Of a stretch of 64,000 bases of DNA, positions 8,423 to 16,486 are shown in pieces (position 1 is the stretch's first letter; each line of letters opens with the position of its first letter). Source of the DNA: Planctomycetota bacterium (GTDB taxonomy: Bacteria; Planctomycetota; B15-G4; SIAN01); the NCBI GenBank assembly GCA_009691715.1, contig SIAN01000003.1:95640-159639 (forward strand), written 5' to 3'. A program made the translations under genes and the position numbers. The notes under the pieces are model-generated. The model made no database searches and was not told the origin of the DNA. It saw nothing but the letters and a program-made list of their open reading frames with translations.

Positions 8423-9373
8423 TCACAGGATGCAGCGCCAGCTCCAGCCGGCGCCGTCTGACCGCTCGGCCGGCGGCAACTGCGAGCAACTCGCGACCGC
8501 ACGAGCGCAGCGCGGGTGGAAATGGCAGCCCGGCGGTGGCTCGATCGGCGACGGCGGCTCGCCCCGCAGCGGGAAACCGCCCCTCGCACCACGGCGCGCG
8601 GCAGCGGAGTCGAGCAATGCCTGCGTGAACGGGTGGCGCGGGCGCGCCAGCAGATCCGCCGCCGGCCCGAGCTCCACCAGTTCGCCGAGATGCATCACCG
8701 CGATCCGGTGGCTGAGCGCGCCCACCAACGCGAGATCGTGAGAAATGAAGAGGTAGGCGAGTCCGTCGCGCTCGCGAAGCTCGAGGAGCAGATCAATCAC
8801 CTGCGCCTGCACCGAGACGTCGAGCGCCGCGACCGCCTCGTCGCACACGAGCAGTTGCGGCTCGACGGCGAGCGCCCGCGCGATCCCGACGCGCTGGCGC
8901 TGCCCTCCGGACAGCTCGTGCGGCCAGCGCTGCGCGATCCCGACCGGCAGCGACACGCGCTCGAGCAGGCGCAGCACCCGGCGGGTGACGTCATCACCAT
9001 GCGCCAGTTGGTGCAGTTCGATGCCCTCGGCGACGATCGCGCCGACGCGCTGGCGCGGGTCGAGACTCCCCCACGGATCCTGGAACAGCAGCTGCATCCG
9101 GCGCCGCAGCGTCTTCAGCTCCGCGCCCGCAGCCGCGCGGACATCGACGCCAGAAAAGCGAATCGCGCCGGCGGCGATCGGAACGAGCCGCAGGAGCGCA
9201 CGCCCGAGCGTCGTCTTGCCACAGCCCGACTCACCGACCAGACCGAACGTCTCGCCGGCATGGAGATCAAAGGTGACTCGATCGACCGCCGTCAGCAGGC
9301 CGCGCCCGCCCGTCGCCGACGCGACCGGGAAGTGGACCGTGAGGTCGCGCACTTCGAGCAGCGGCGCACTCAT
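8423..9373 (-). CDS. dppF: Peptide/oligopeptide ABC transporter ATP-binding protein (DppF/OppF type)
   Basis: Start taken at the ATG of MSAPLLEVRDL (9373), which overlaps the previous stop by 4 bp; the reading frame stays open further upstream but without family similarity. The 316-aa product has Walker A GESGCGKTT, the signature LSGGQRQRVG, Walker B QLLVCDEAVAALD, the H-loop ISHDL, and a C-terminal oligopeptide-transport ABC domain with cysteines (FHPRCARAVASC) that in this family can bind an Fe-S cluster. It pairs with DppD to power uptake through DppBC. The transporter may import di- or oligopeptides, or nickel or opines; the substrate is not decided by sequence. Confidence 0.9.
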   Translation of the reverse strand: MSAPLLEVRDLTVHFPVASATGGRGLLTAVDRVTFDLHAGETFGLVGESGCGKTTLGRALLRLVPIAAGAIRFSGVDVRAAAGAELKTLRRRMQLLFQDPWGSLDPRQRVGAIVAEGIELHQLAHGDDVTRRVLRLLERVSLPVGIAQRWPHELSGGQRQRVGIARALAVEPQLLVCDEAVAALDVSVQAQVIDLLLELRERDGLAYLFISHDLALVGALSHRIAVMHLGELVELGPAADLLARPRHPFTQALLDSAAARRGARGGFPLRGEPPSPIEPPPGCHFHPRCARAVASCSQLPPAERSDGAGWSWRCIL

Positions 9374-10353
9374 CGCGGCGGCTCCATCACCACCGGACAC
9401 GCGACGGCGCGCTGTTCGTCGAGGGGCTTTAGCGGCGGAACCACCGTTTGGCAGGCGGGGATCGCCTTCCCACAGCGCGGATGGAAGCGGCATCCGGACG
9501 GCCACTCCGACGGCGCCGGCACGTGGCCAGGGATCGCACCGAGCCGTTCGCCGCGCGCCAGCGGGCGCAGCGGCGGTTGCGCCGCCAGAAGCGCCTTCGT
9601 GTAGGGATGACGCGGATCGTCGAGCAGCGCGCGCGCCGGCCCCGACTCGACCAGGCGACCCGCATACATGACCAGCACGCGATCGCAGTGGGCGGCGACG
9701 AGCGGAAGGTCGTGCGAGATCAGCAGCACGGCGAGGCCGCGCTCGCGGCGCCGCGCTCCGAGGAACTCGAGCACCTGGAGCTGCACCGCGGCGTCGAGCG
9801 AAGACGTCGGCTCGTCGGCGATCAGCAGCGCCGGATCGCCGGCGAGCGCCAAGGCGAGCGCGACGCGCTGCCGCTGCCCCCCCGAAAGCTCATGGGCTTG
9901 CGCGCGCATGCGGGCCGCCGGATCGGCCACTCCGAGCTCGGCGAGCAACGCTTCAGCACGCACCTTCGCCTCGCCACGCGCGAGTCCGCGATGGACCTGC
10001 AACAGCTCCTCGATCTGGGCACCGACCGTGAATGCGGGGTCGAGCGCGGCGGCCGGCTCCTGCGCCATCCACGCCAGCTCGCGACCGCGCCGCTCGCGCA
10101 TCGCGTCGTGGCGAAGCGCGGCGAGATCCTGCCCGCGCCAGAGCACGCGGCCGCCGGCGATGCGGCCGCCCGGCGGCAGCAGGCGGACCAATGCGGCGGC
10201 GGTCGCCGACTTGCCGCAGCCCGATTCGCCGACCAGCCCCACCATCTCGCCCGGAGCCAGCGTGAAGCTGATCTCGTCGACGACCCGCAACGAACCGGTG
10301 GCGCCGGCGAACTCGACCGCGAGTCGATCGACCTCGAGCAGGGGCGCGCTCAT
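9370..10353 (-). CDS. dppD: Peptide/oligopeptide ABC transporter ATP-binding protein (DppD/OppD type)
   Basis: 327 aa from the ATG at 10353 (MSAPLLEVDRLAVEF), overlapping the DppC stop by 4 bp. Walker A GESGCGKSAT, signature LSGGQRQRVALA, Walker B LLIADEPTSSLD, H-loop ISHDL, and the C-terminal oligopeptide domain with CRFHPRCGKAIPAC. It begins with the same MSAPLLEV peptide as its neighbour DppF. It is the second ATPase of the transporter. Confidence 0.9.
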   Translation of the reverse strand: MSAPLLEVDRLAVEFAGATGSLRVVDEISFTLAPGEMVGLVGESGCGKSATAAALVRLLPPGGRIAGGRVLWRGQDLAALRHDAMRERRGRELAWMAQEPAAALDPAFTVGAQIEELLQVHRGLARGEAKVRAEALLAELGVADPAARMRAQAHELSGGQRQRVALALALAGDPALLIADEPTSSLDAAVQLQVLEFLGARRRERGLAVLLISHDLPLVAAHCDRVLVMYAGRLVESGPARALLDDPRHPYTKALLAAQPPLRPLARGERLGAIPGHVPAPSEWPSGCRFHPRCGKAIPACQTVVPPLKPLDEQRAVACPVVMEPPR

Positions 10354-11471
10354 CGCAGCGACTCCGGCTCGATCGCCTCGCCGTCCGGAGTGTTCGCGCG
10401 TCGCAAGCGCTCGGCCAGATGGTGGAACGCCAGCACGACGACGACCAGGGTGAGGGTCGGCACGATGGTCAGGCGCACCGGCCCGCTGTCCTTCACCGCG
10501 CGATGCCCCTCCTCGAGCATCGTCCCGAGCGACGCGGCGCCGCGCGCCACGCCGAGCCCGAGCCATGACAGCGTGAACTCCGTGAGCAGCGCGCCAGCGA
10601 TCGCGAACGGCGCCGCGGCGAACACCGGCGCCATCGCGTTTCGCAACTGGTGGCGCCACGCGATCTGCCAGCGCGAGGCCCCGAGCGCCTCGGCGGCGAG
10701 CACGAACTCCTCCTGCGCCAGCCGGAAGAACTCGCCGCGCACCAGCCGCGCGACGCCGGTCCAGCCGGTGAGCCCGAGGATCATGACCAGCGTCGTCCCG
10801 CTGCGAGGCAGGTAGGTGAGCACGAACAGCACGAGGAAGAAATGCGGGAAGCAGAGCAGAACTTCGATGCCGCGCATCGCGAGCAGATCGAAGCGACCGC
10901 GCAGCGTGCCGCAGACCCCTCCGATGGCGACTCCGATCGTGAGCATCACCGCGGCGGCGGCGACGGCGATCGCCAGCGAGCCGCGCAACGCAAACAGCAG
11001 CCGCGCGAGCAGGTCGTAGCCGGCCGGGTCGGTGCCGAGCCAGTGGCGCGGCGACGGCGGCATCGGTGCGCGCGCGGTCGGGTCCATGAACCACACTGGA
11101 TCGACGACGCCTGGCGACCAGGGGATCGGCGCGGGGATGGTGAACGACAGCGACGGCTCGAGACGCTCTCCGCCAGGCGAGCCGGAAGTCGCGCCCTCGC
11201 CGGAAAAGGCGCCGACCATCAGCAGGAGCCCGAGCAGGACGACCGCGCCGCACGCGATCCGCGAACGGCGCGCCTGCCAGAGGAGCTCCGCGAATCCGAT
11301 CGCTGCGAAACACCAGTCGACTGCGCCGCAACCCGCTGTCGCGGGCGAGCCGAGCCTCCCTCCCGCGAGTTCGAGCACCGGCCGCGAATTGCACCACCAG
11401 GGCGCGAACGCCACCAGCGCGAAGAGCAGTCGCACCGGACGCGCTGCGTGCAGCACGAGGGCGCCGTTCAT
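10350..11471 (-). CDS. dppC: Peptide ABC transporter permease (DppC/OppC type)
   Basis: 373 aa from the ATG at 11471. The N-terminus has two or more hydrophobic helices and an unusually long extracytoplasmic stretch (about residues 85-165). The BPD_transp_1 domain follows with the EAA loop EALGASRWQIAWRHQLRNA and a final helix ending LTEFTLSWLGLGV. DppC proteins usually have about 300 residues, so the N-terminal part is longer than normal. ATGA overlaps on both sides join it to dppB and dppD. Confidence 0.88.
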   Translation of the reverse strand: MNGALVLHAARPVRLLFALVAFAPWWCNSRPVLELAGGRLGSPATAGCGAVDWCFAAIGFAELLWQARRSRIACGAVVLLGLLLMVGAFSGEGATSGSPGGERLEPSLSFTIPAPIPWSPGVVDPVWFMDPTARAPMPPSPRHWLGTDPAGYDLLARLLFALRGSLAIAVAAAAVMLTIGVAIGGVCGTLRGRFDLLAMRGIEVLLCFPHFFLVLFVLTYLPRSGTTLVMILGLTGWTGVARLVRGEFFRLAQEEFVLAAEALGASRWQIAWRHQLRNAMAPVFAAAPFAIAGALLTEFTLSWLGLGVARGAASLGTMLEEGHRAVKDSGPVRLTIVPTLTLVVVVLAFHHLAERLRRANTPDGEAIEPESLR

Positions 11472-12454
11472 GCGACCCTCTCGCGCCGACGAAGCGCGGC
11501 ATGCAGTAGATCGGAGACCAGGAATCCGACCATCGTCATGACACCGATCAGCAGCGCGAGCGCCTGCACCGTGGCGTAGTCGCGGCGATCGACCGCCTCG
11601 AACGCGAGCCGCCCGAGTCCAGGGATCGAGAAGAGCGTCTCGATCGCGACGCTGCCGGACACCAGCCACGGGAAGAGGCTCGAAACGAGCGTGACCACCG
11701 GGAGGATGCCGGTCCGAAGCGCATGCACGTAGAGGACCCGAGACTCCGGCAGGCCCCGCGCACGCAATGCGCGGATCCATGGCTGGCGCAGCGTCTCGAC
11801 CATTCCCGCGCGCGTGTAGCGGGCGACGCCGGTGAGGCCCACCAAGACCAGGCACGCCGTCGGCATCGCGAGATTCGCGAAGACGTGGGCAGCGCGCGAC
11901 ACCGCAGTCAGCTCGGCCGGCGGCGACGACCAGAGGAACGGCAGATTCGCCAACGTTCCTGTGCACAGGAGCGCGATGAGGAACGAGCCGACCACAACGC
12001 TCGGCATCGCGTAGAGCGCGAAGAGCAGCCCGCTCACCCACCGTTCCAGACGAGTCCCGACCCTCACGGCACACCAAACGCCGATCGGCACGCCGAGCAA
12101 ATAGATCAGCGCGGCCGCGACCGCCTGCATCCCGATCGTGACTCGCGCCGCCTCTCCGATCAGCTCACGCACCGGTCGATGGTGCGGTTGATCGGAGTTC
12201 CCAAAGTCGCCGCGCACGGCACTGCCGAGCCAGTCGAAGTACTGCTCGACCAGCGGGCGGTCGAACCCGCGCGCGTGCGCCGCCTCCGCGAGCTGCTCGC
12301 GCGTGAGCATTCCGCTGCCCTGCTCTGCCGACAACTCGCCGAGCGGTCCGCCGGGCGCCGCGCGCGAGATCACGAACGTGGCGACCGTGATCCCGAGCAA
12401 GGTCGGAACGAACAGCAGCAACCGTCGCAGGAGCTGGCGCAACAACGAGCGCAT
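11468..12454 (-). CDS. dppB: Peptide ABC transporter permease (DppB/OppB type)
   Basis: 328 aa starting MRSLLRQLLRRLLLFVP with the typical first helix and the GITVATFVISRAAPGGP motif of DppB/OppB permeases. It continues with a periplasmic loop (RPLVEQYFDWLGSAVRGDFG) and five more helices. The EAA-like loop is RALRARGLPESRVLYVHALR. It forms the channel with DppC. It lies 35 bp after the substrate-binding gene, and a short direct repeat occupies that gap. Confidence 0.9.
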   Translation of the reverse strand: MRSLLRQLLRRLLLFVPTLLGITVATFVISRAAPGGPLGELSAEQGSGMLTREQLAEAAHARGFDRPLVEQYFDWLGSAVRGDFGNSDQPHHRPVRELIGEAARVTIGMQAVAAALIYLLGVPIGVWCAVRVGTRLERWVSGLLFALYAMPSVVVGSFLIALLCTGTLANLPFLWSSPPAELTAVSRAAHVFANLAMPTACLVLVGLTGVARYTRAGMVETLRQPWIRALRARGLPESRVLYVHALRTGILPVVTLVSSLFPWLVSGSVAIETLFSIPGLGRLAFEAVDRRDYATVQALALLIGVMTMVGFLVSDLLHAALRRRERVA

Positions 12455-12472
12455 CGGTGCAGCCGACTCCGA

Positions 12473-12502
12473 TTCAGGGCTTCAACGGTTCAGGGCTTCA
12501 AC
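12473..12502 (-). repeat. 14-bp direct duplication spanning the stop of the substrate-binding gene
   Basis: TTCAGGGCTTCAAC occurs at 12473-12486 and again at 12489-12502, a 16-bp period. The second copy contains the last codons and stop (Leu-Lys-Pro-stop) of the substrate-binding protein, and the first copy lies just beyond it. It looks like a recent replication-slippage duplication with no obvious function. Confidence 0.6.
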
Positions 12503-14229
12503 CACCAGTCGAACCAGCGGGCGCCCATGCGCCTCATCTTGACGTTCTGCAGCTTGGTCGACACGAGCGCCAACGCCTGCGGGTTGTAGAGCGGCGTGAA
12601 CGGCAGGTCACGGCCAAGCAGCCCGTAGATCGCGCGCCCCAGTTCGAGGCGCGCCGCGTCGTCGAACTCGCCGCGGAATTGCTCGAGCAGGGCATCGCAC
12701 TCCGGGCTGGAATAGCCGCCGTGGTTCATTCCCGCTTCGTACGAACTCGAGTGGAATCGATCGAAGAGGTCATCGTCACGGGGGTCGCCGACCCAGGACT
12801 GCAGGACGGCCTCGAATCGATGTTCGATGAGCTGCGCCTGCATCTGCTGGAAGTCGACCGCCTCGGGCGTCACTGCGACCCCGGCCTTCGCCGCTTGCTC
12901 CTGGAACCAGAGATTCCCCGTCGCGATCGCCGGCACCGGCGTCGGCGGGTGCAAGAGCACGAATCGCAACGCCACGCCATCGCGGTCGCGTACGCCATCG
13001 CCATCGTGGTCGACGAAGCCCGCGTCATCCAGCAGCTTCATTGCCGCGACCGGATCGAACGGCAGCGGCGGAACACTCGGGTCGTAGCCGGCGTAGGTGA
13101 CCGACCCTGGTGCGTTCAGGACCACGGCGTGGCCGGCGTAGACCTTCTCCTTCACCAGCTCGCGCGGGTAGAGCATGGTCAGCGCGCGACGGACGCGAGC
13201 ATCGGCGAACTGCGGCAGGCGGGTGTTCCACATCACGTACAGCCACTGCGGCAGGAAATACTCGTGGAACGTCGCCAGTTCGCGCATCTCCGCGTCAGCC
13301 TTCAAGCTCTCCCAACGTGCGCAATCGTTGACCGTGCAGAGCGACAGCTCGCCGCGCGCGAACAGCAGCGGGAACTGCGTCGCGTCGGCGACGAACCGGT
13401 AGCGGAGGCGCTCGATTGGATAGGGCAGTTGATCCGCCAATGGCCAGTCGGGGTTGCGCTCGAGCTCGAGGTACTCACCCGTCTTCCACTCGCGCAACCG
13501 GTAGGGCCCATACCCGACCGGCGCGCGACCGAGCGGGTCAGCGTTGAAACCTGCCGCGTCATGCGCCGCCAGATGCGCCGGCATGATCGGGAAGTTGAAA
13601 CCGAACTCGAGCTCGACGCGGAAATAGGGCTGCTTCACGGTCACGACGAAGGTGTAGCGGTCGATCGCCTTGACTGAGGCGATCGGGCCGAGCGCCGCGC
13701 GGACTTTCTCCGCCTTCACCGCTGGGTCGGCCAGCATCTTCCAGGAGAACTCGAGGTCCGCGCTGGTCAGCTCGACCGGACCGCGTTCGTCGCCGCGATG
13801 CCAGTAGACGCCCGGCCGCAGCTTCCAGGTGTAGGTGAGTCGGTCCGCTGCGATCGTCGGCCGCTCTGCTGCGATGAGCGGCACCAGTTCGTAGGTGTCC
13901 GGGTCGAGATTGAGCAGCGGCGGGAAGAGGTAGGTGCGGCAGAGCAGTTCTTCGCTGGCGTTGACTCGAAGCAGGTTGTTGAGCGTCCCGAAGTCGCGCG
14001 TCAGGGCCTGCACGATGGTTCCGCCGGGACGAGCCGGACCGGCGTCGCGACGGAGACTCTGTTCCGCGGCAGGGCTGTAGGCATAGGAGACGACTGCGGC
14101 CGTCTGCGGCGCGCCCGCGAGTTGTGGGCCGCCGGCGACCTCCGAAGTCTCGTCGCTGCAGGCGACGATCGCCAGCGCGCTCGACGCGGCAAGGCCGATC
14201 CGCGCGACCCACCGCGTCGCCCGGCTCAT
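12490..14229 (-). CDS. dppA: Peptide ABC transporter substrate-binding lipoprotein (SBP family 5)
   Basis: 579 aa. The signal segment SALAIVACSDE gives a lipobox (Cys24), so it would be membrane-anchored. The SBP_bac_5 domain covers about 75-575: LTRDFGTLNNLLRVN, the LNLDPDTYELVPLIAAE start, LTYTWKLRPGVYWHRG, and the C-terminal FTPLYNPQALALVS stretch. It captures peptides (or another family-5 ligand) for DppBCDF. The start overlaps the end of the M16-like gene by 4 bp (ATGA). Confidence 0.9.
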   Translation of the reverse strand: MSRATRWVARIGLAASSALAIVACSDETSEVAGGPQLAGAPQTAAVVSYAYSPAAEQSLRRDAGPARPGGTIVQALTRDFGTLNNLLRVNASEELLCRTYLFPPLLNLDPDTYELVPLIAAERPTIAADRLTYTWKLRPGVYWHRGDERGPVELTSADLEFSWKMLADPAVKAEKVRAALGPIASVKAIDRYTFVVTVKQPYFRVELEFGFNFPIMPAHLAAHDAAGFNADPLGRAPVGYGPYRLREWKTGEYLELERNPDWPLADQLPYPIERLRYRFVADATQFPLLFARGELSLCTVNDCARWESLKADAEMRELATFHEYFLPQWLYVMWNTRLPQFADARVRRALTMLYPRELVKEKVYAGHAVVLNAPGSVTYAGYDPSVPPLPFDPVAAMKLLDDAGFVDHDGDGVRDRDGVALRFVLLHPPTPVPAIATGNLWFQEQAAKAGVAVTPEAVDFQQMQAQLIEHRFEAVLQSWVGDPRDDDLFDRFHSSSYEAGMNHGGYSSPECDALLEQFRGEFDDAARLELGRAIYGLLGRDLPFTPLYNPQALALVSTKLQNVKMRRMGARWFDWWLKP

Positions 14230-15596
14230 CGGCTGGCGCCGACCTGCGCGACGACGTCGACCCGGGCGGCGGGACGTAGCAGATGGCGCAGCACGGATTC
14301 AGCCGCGCCGCGGCCCGCTCGCTCCCAGCGACCCGCCGCGGTGAGCGTTGCGTCCGGAAACCCGGATTCGGCCCCGTCGAGAGCCAGTTGACGCGCCAGC
14401 AGCGCCCGATCGGCGTGAAGCGTTCGTGCTCGCGCGGCGATCGCGTCGAACAGCGCGACATCGCGTCCGCCGTCGAGTCCCTGCGCGTGGAGCCGGTCGA
14501 CCGCAGTCGCCAAGCGAGCCGCGAGCACGCTTCCATCTTCGCCTGCGAATCCCAGCAGGCCACCGCGCCGATCGCGTTCGGCGATGGCCGGCTCGCGGTC
14601 GGCCGCCAGCGTCAGGAAGGCGAGTGCGAGCGCGAAGTGATCGCCTTGCGGATCGGCGCTCCAGGCCAGCCGATAGCCGGTGCAACTGTCCGTCGCGCCG
14701 GCAGGTCGGGCCACGCTGCGGATCGCCGCCGACAGGGGCTCGGGGACGTTCGCCGGCGCGACGCCACGCGCACGGCTGAGCTTCGCGCACCCCTTCGCGG
14801 CGGCAAGCGCGAGCGGCGCCGGCGGCAGGCGACTCACGATCGCGACGAAGCTCCCTTCGCTGCCGACTCGCTCCGCGAGGAACGTGAACAACGCCTCCTT
14901 GGTGAATGGAGTCGCGCGCGGCACGCGGCCGAACGGGCCGAAACGCTCCGCCGCTCGCGGCGACGCGGCTTCGCGCAATCGGTCAAGCGAGCTCGCTGGC
15001 GACGGGGCGCAACGCGCCACTGCCGCATCGAACGCCGCGTCCTCGCACGCCGTCGCCGTCAGCCGACCGATCAACGCGGCCAGATCGCTTTCGAGCGTGC
15101 CCTCCGTCGTCCGCGCCAGGAACAACAGCGCGGTGGGTCGCAGCTCGGCGCGCCAACGCGCAGCAACCGCCTCGGGCGCAGCAACCGCCTCGGGCGCAGC
15201 AACCGCCTCTGGCGCAGCAACCGCCTCTGGCGCAGCAACCGCCTCTGGCGCAGCAACCGCCTCGGGCGCAGCAACCGCCCCTGGCGCAGCAACCGCCTCT
15301 GGCGCAGCGAATGCCGCGGCGAGCTGCGCCAGGCCACTGCCGGGCGGGGATGAATCGTCTGCCCAACCGAACGGCAACGCGACCACCAGTTCGATGCCGT
15401 TGGCAGCGGCGACTTCGGCAGCGGCGGCGTCGGCAGCGGCGGCCCTGTCAGGCGTCGTCGCAACCACGATCCGGACGCCCGATTCGAGCGTTGTCTCATG
15501 GAGTGGAGCGTGCTGCGGCGGGTCGCCCGCCAGCGCGGTCAAGGCCGCGACAATCGTCTCAACGCACCGCAATCGCTTCGATCTCCACGAGTGCAC
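14226..15596 (-). CDS. Degenerate M16 peptidase-like protein with APEAVA repeat
   Basis: 456 aa if it starts at GTG 15596, which overlaps ridA by 38 bp; a TTG start near 15572 is an alternative. The layout recalls M16 (insulinase/processing peptidase) halves: a strand start TTLESGVRIVVATTPDR, then WADDSSPPGSGLAQLAAAF (80-96), where active members have HxxEH after GLAH. Here it is GLAQLAAAF, with no zinc ligands. Directly after this come eight hexapeptide repeats (about 97-145), then an M16-like alpha/beta stretch (LARTTEGTLESDLAALIGR). No clear signal peptide. It is translationally coupled to the peptide-binding protein, so a non-catalytic partner role in peptide handling is conceivable. The fold call is tentative. 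Confidence 0.55.
   Translation of the reverse strand: MHSWRSKRLRCVETIVAALTALAGDPPQHAPLHETTLESGVRIVVATTPDRAAAADAAAAEVAAANGIELVVALPFGWADDSSPPGSGLAQLAAAFAAPEAVAAPGAVAAPEAVAAPEAVAAPEAVAAPEAVAAPEAVAAPEAVAARWRAELRPTALLFLARTTEGTLESDLAALIGRLTATACEDAAFDAAVARCAPSPASSLDRLREAASPRAAERFGPFGRVPRATPFTKEALFTFLAERVGSEGSFVAIVSRLPPAPLALAAAKGCAKLSRARGVAPANVPEPLSAAIRSVARPAGATDSCTGYRLAWSADPQGDHFALALAFLTLAADREPAIAERDRRGGLLGFAGEDGSVLAARLATAVDRLHAQGLDGGRDVALFDAIAARARTLHADRALLARQLALDGAESGFPDATLTAAGRWERAGRGAAESVLRHLLRPAARVDVVAQVGASR
15163..15306 (-). repeat. Eight tandem 18-bp units encoding a hexapeptide
   Basis: The plus-strand unit GCAACCGCCTCGGGCGCA is repeated eight times in frame, with only C/T and G/T changes at a few positions. 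On the coding (minus) strand it reads as Ala-Pro-Glu-Ala-Val-Ala, with one Gly variant. An 18-bp unit keeps the frame whatever the copy number. It lies inside the M16-like gene. Confidence 0.95.
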
Positions 15597-15942
15597 CCTT
15601 CGGGAGGCCCACCACTGCGACCGTCGCCCGCGCCGGCCTGTGATCGCCGAACCGCTCGGCGTAGACCTGGTTCATCGCGGCGAAGTTCGCCATGTCGGTG
15701 AGGTAGACCGTCGTCTTCACCACTTGGTGCAGCGACGAACCCGCCGCCTTCAGCACGGCACCAAGGTTGTCGAGCACTCGCCGCGTCTGTTCCGCGACGT
15801 CGACGCCACCCTGCAGCTTGCCCCCGCTGCCCGGTTCGAGCGCCACCTGCCCCGAGCAGAAGATGAAGCCCTGGACCACCAGCGCCTGCGAATAGGGGCC
15901 GATCGCGTCGGGCGCATGCGGTGTGACGACGTGCTCAACCAC
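15559..15942 (-). CDS. ridA: RidA/YjgF/TdcF family enamine/imine deaminase
   Basis: The GTG start at 15942 is preceded 7 nt upstream by GGGAGGGG and gives 127 aa, the normal family size. Conserved parts: PHAPDAIGPYSQALVVQGFIF, SGQVALEP, VVKTTVYLTDMANFAAMNQVY, and the C-terminal RATVAVVGLPKGALVEIEAIA with the substrate-carboxylate Arg (PARATV) and Glu of the active site. RidA hydrolyses reactive 2-aminoacrylate-type enamines released by PLP enzymes. The start overlaps the end of coaD by 8 bp. Confidence 0.92.
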   Translation of the reverse strand: MVEHVVTPHAPDAIGPYSQALVVQGFIFCSGQVALEPGSGGKLQGGVDVAEQTRRVLDNLGAVLKAAGSSLHQVVKTTVYLTDMANFAAMNQVYAERFGDHRPARATVAVVGLPKGALVEIEAIAVR

Positions 15943-16429
15943 GCGGATTCCCCTCCCGAAGGCGTTGTTCGACCGTAGCACGAATGCACTCGGGCACCAG
16001 ACCGCGCAGCTCGGCGCCGTGTCTTCCGGCGTCGCGAACCAGATGTGCAGAAACGTGCGCGTGCTCTGGCACCGGCACCAGGAACAGCGTGTCGATCTCT
16101 GGCGCGAGCTTGCGGTTCAATTGGGCCATCGGCAGCTCGTAGTCGAGATCGCGCGCGCCGCGGACGCCGCGGAGCAGGCACCCGATCCGCTGCGCTCGGG
16201 CGAACTCGACCAACAGGCCGGAGAAGGCGACGGCGGTGATGCGCACCGACGCGGCGACAGCGACGGCGCGCAACTGCTCGAGCCGCTCCTCGACCGTGAA
16301 CCACGCCTGCTTCGAGGCATTCGTGCCGACCGCGACCACCAGCTCGTCGAAGAGCGCTGCACCGCGCACGATCACGTCGAGGTGACCGTTGGTGACGGGA
16401 TCGAAGCTGCCAGGATAGAGGGCGCGCAC
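15935..16429 (-). CDS. coaD: Pantetheine-phosphate adenylyltransferase (PPAT)
   Basis: GTG start (VRALYPGSFDPVTNGHLD) giving 164 aa, the usual PPAT size. The nucleotidyltransferase motif T/HxGH is present as TNGHLD. LLRGVRGARDLDYELPMAQLNRKL is the family signature, and a partly altered ISSS-like motif reads HVSAHLVRD. It transfers AMP from ATP to 4'-phosphopantetheine, the fourth step of CoA synthesis. It is the first gene of the minus-strand operon leading to ridA and the peptide transporter. coaX, the first CoA step, is also in this window (39443). Confidence 0.93.
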   Translation of the reverse strand: MRALYPGSFDPVTNGHLDVIVRGAALFDELVVAVGTNASKQAWFTVEERLEQLRAVAVAASVRITAVAFSGLLVEFARAQRIGCLLRGVRGARDLDYELPMAQLNRKLAPEIDTLFLVPVPEHAHVSAHLVRDAGRHGAELRGLVPECIRATVEQRLREGNPRG

Positions 16430-16486
16430 GGTCGCGGCATTGTACGGCCGTGTCACCCGACCGATCGCAGCGCGTCCTTCGCGGCG

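Noticed and set aside
15163..15306. CRISPR-like array
   Set aside because: Units are contiguous with no unique spacers; it is an 18-bp tandem repeat in a coding frame.
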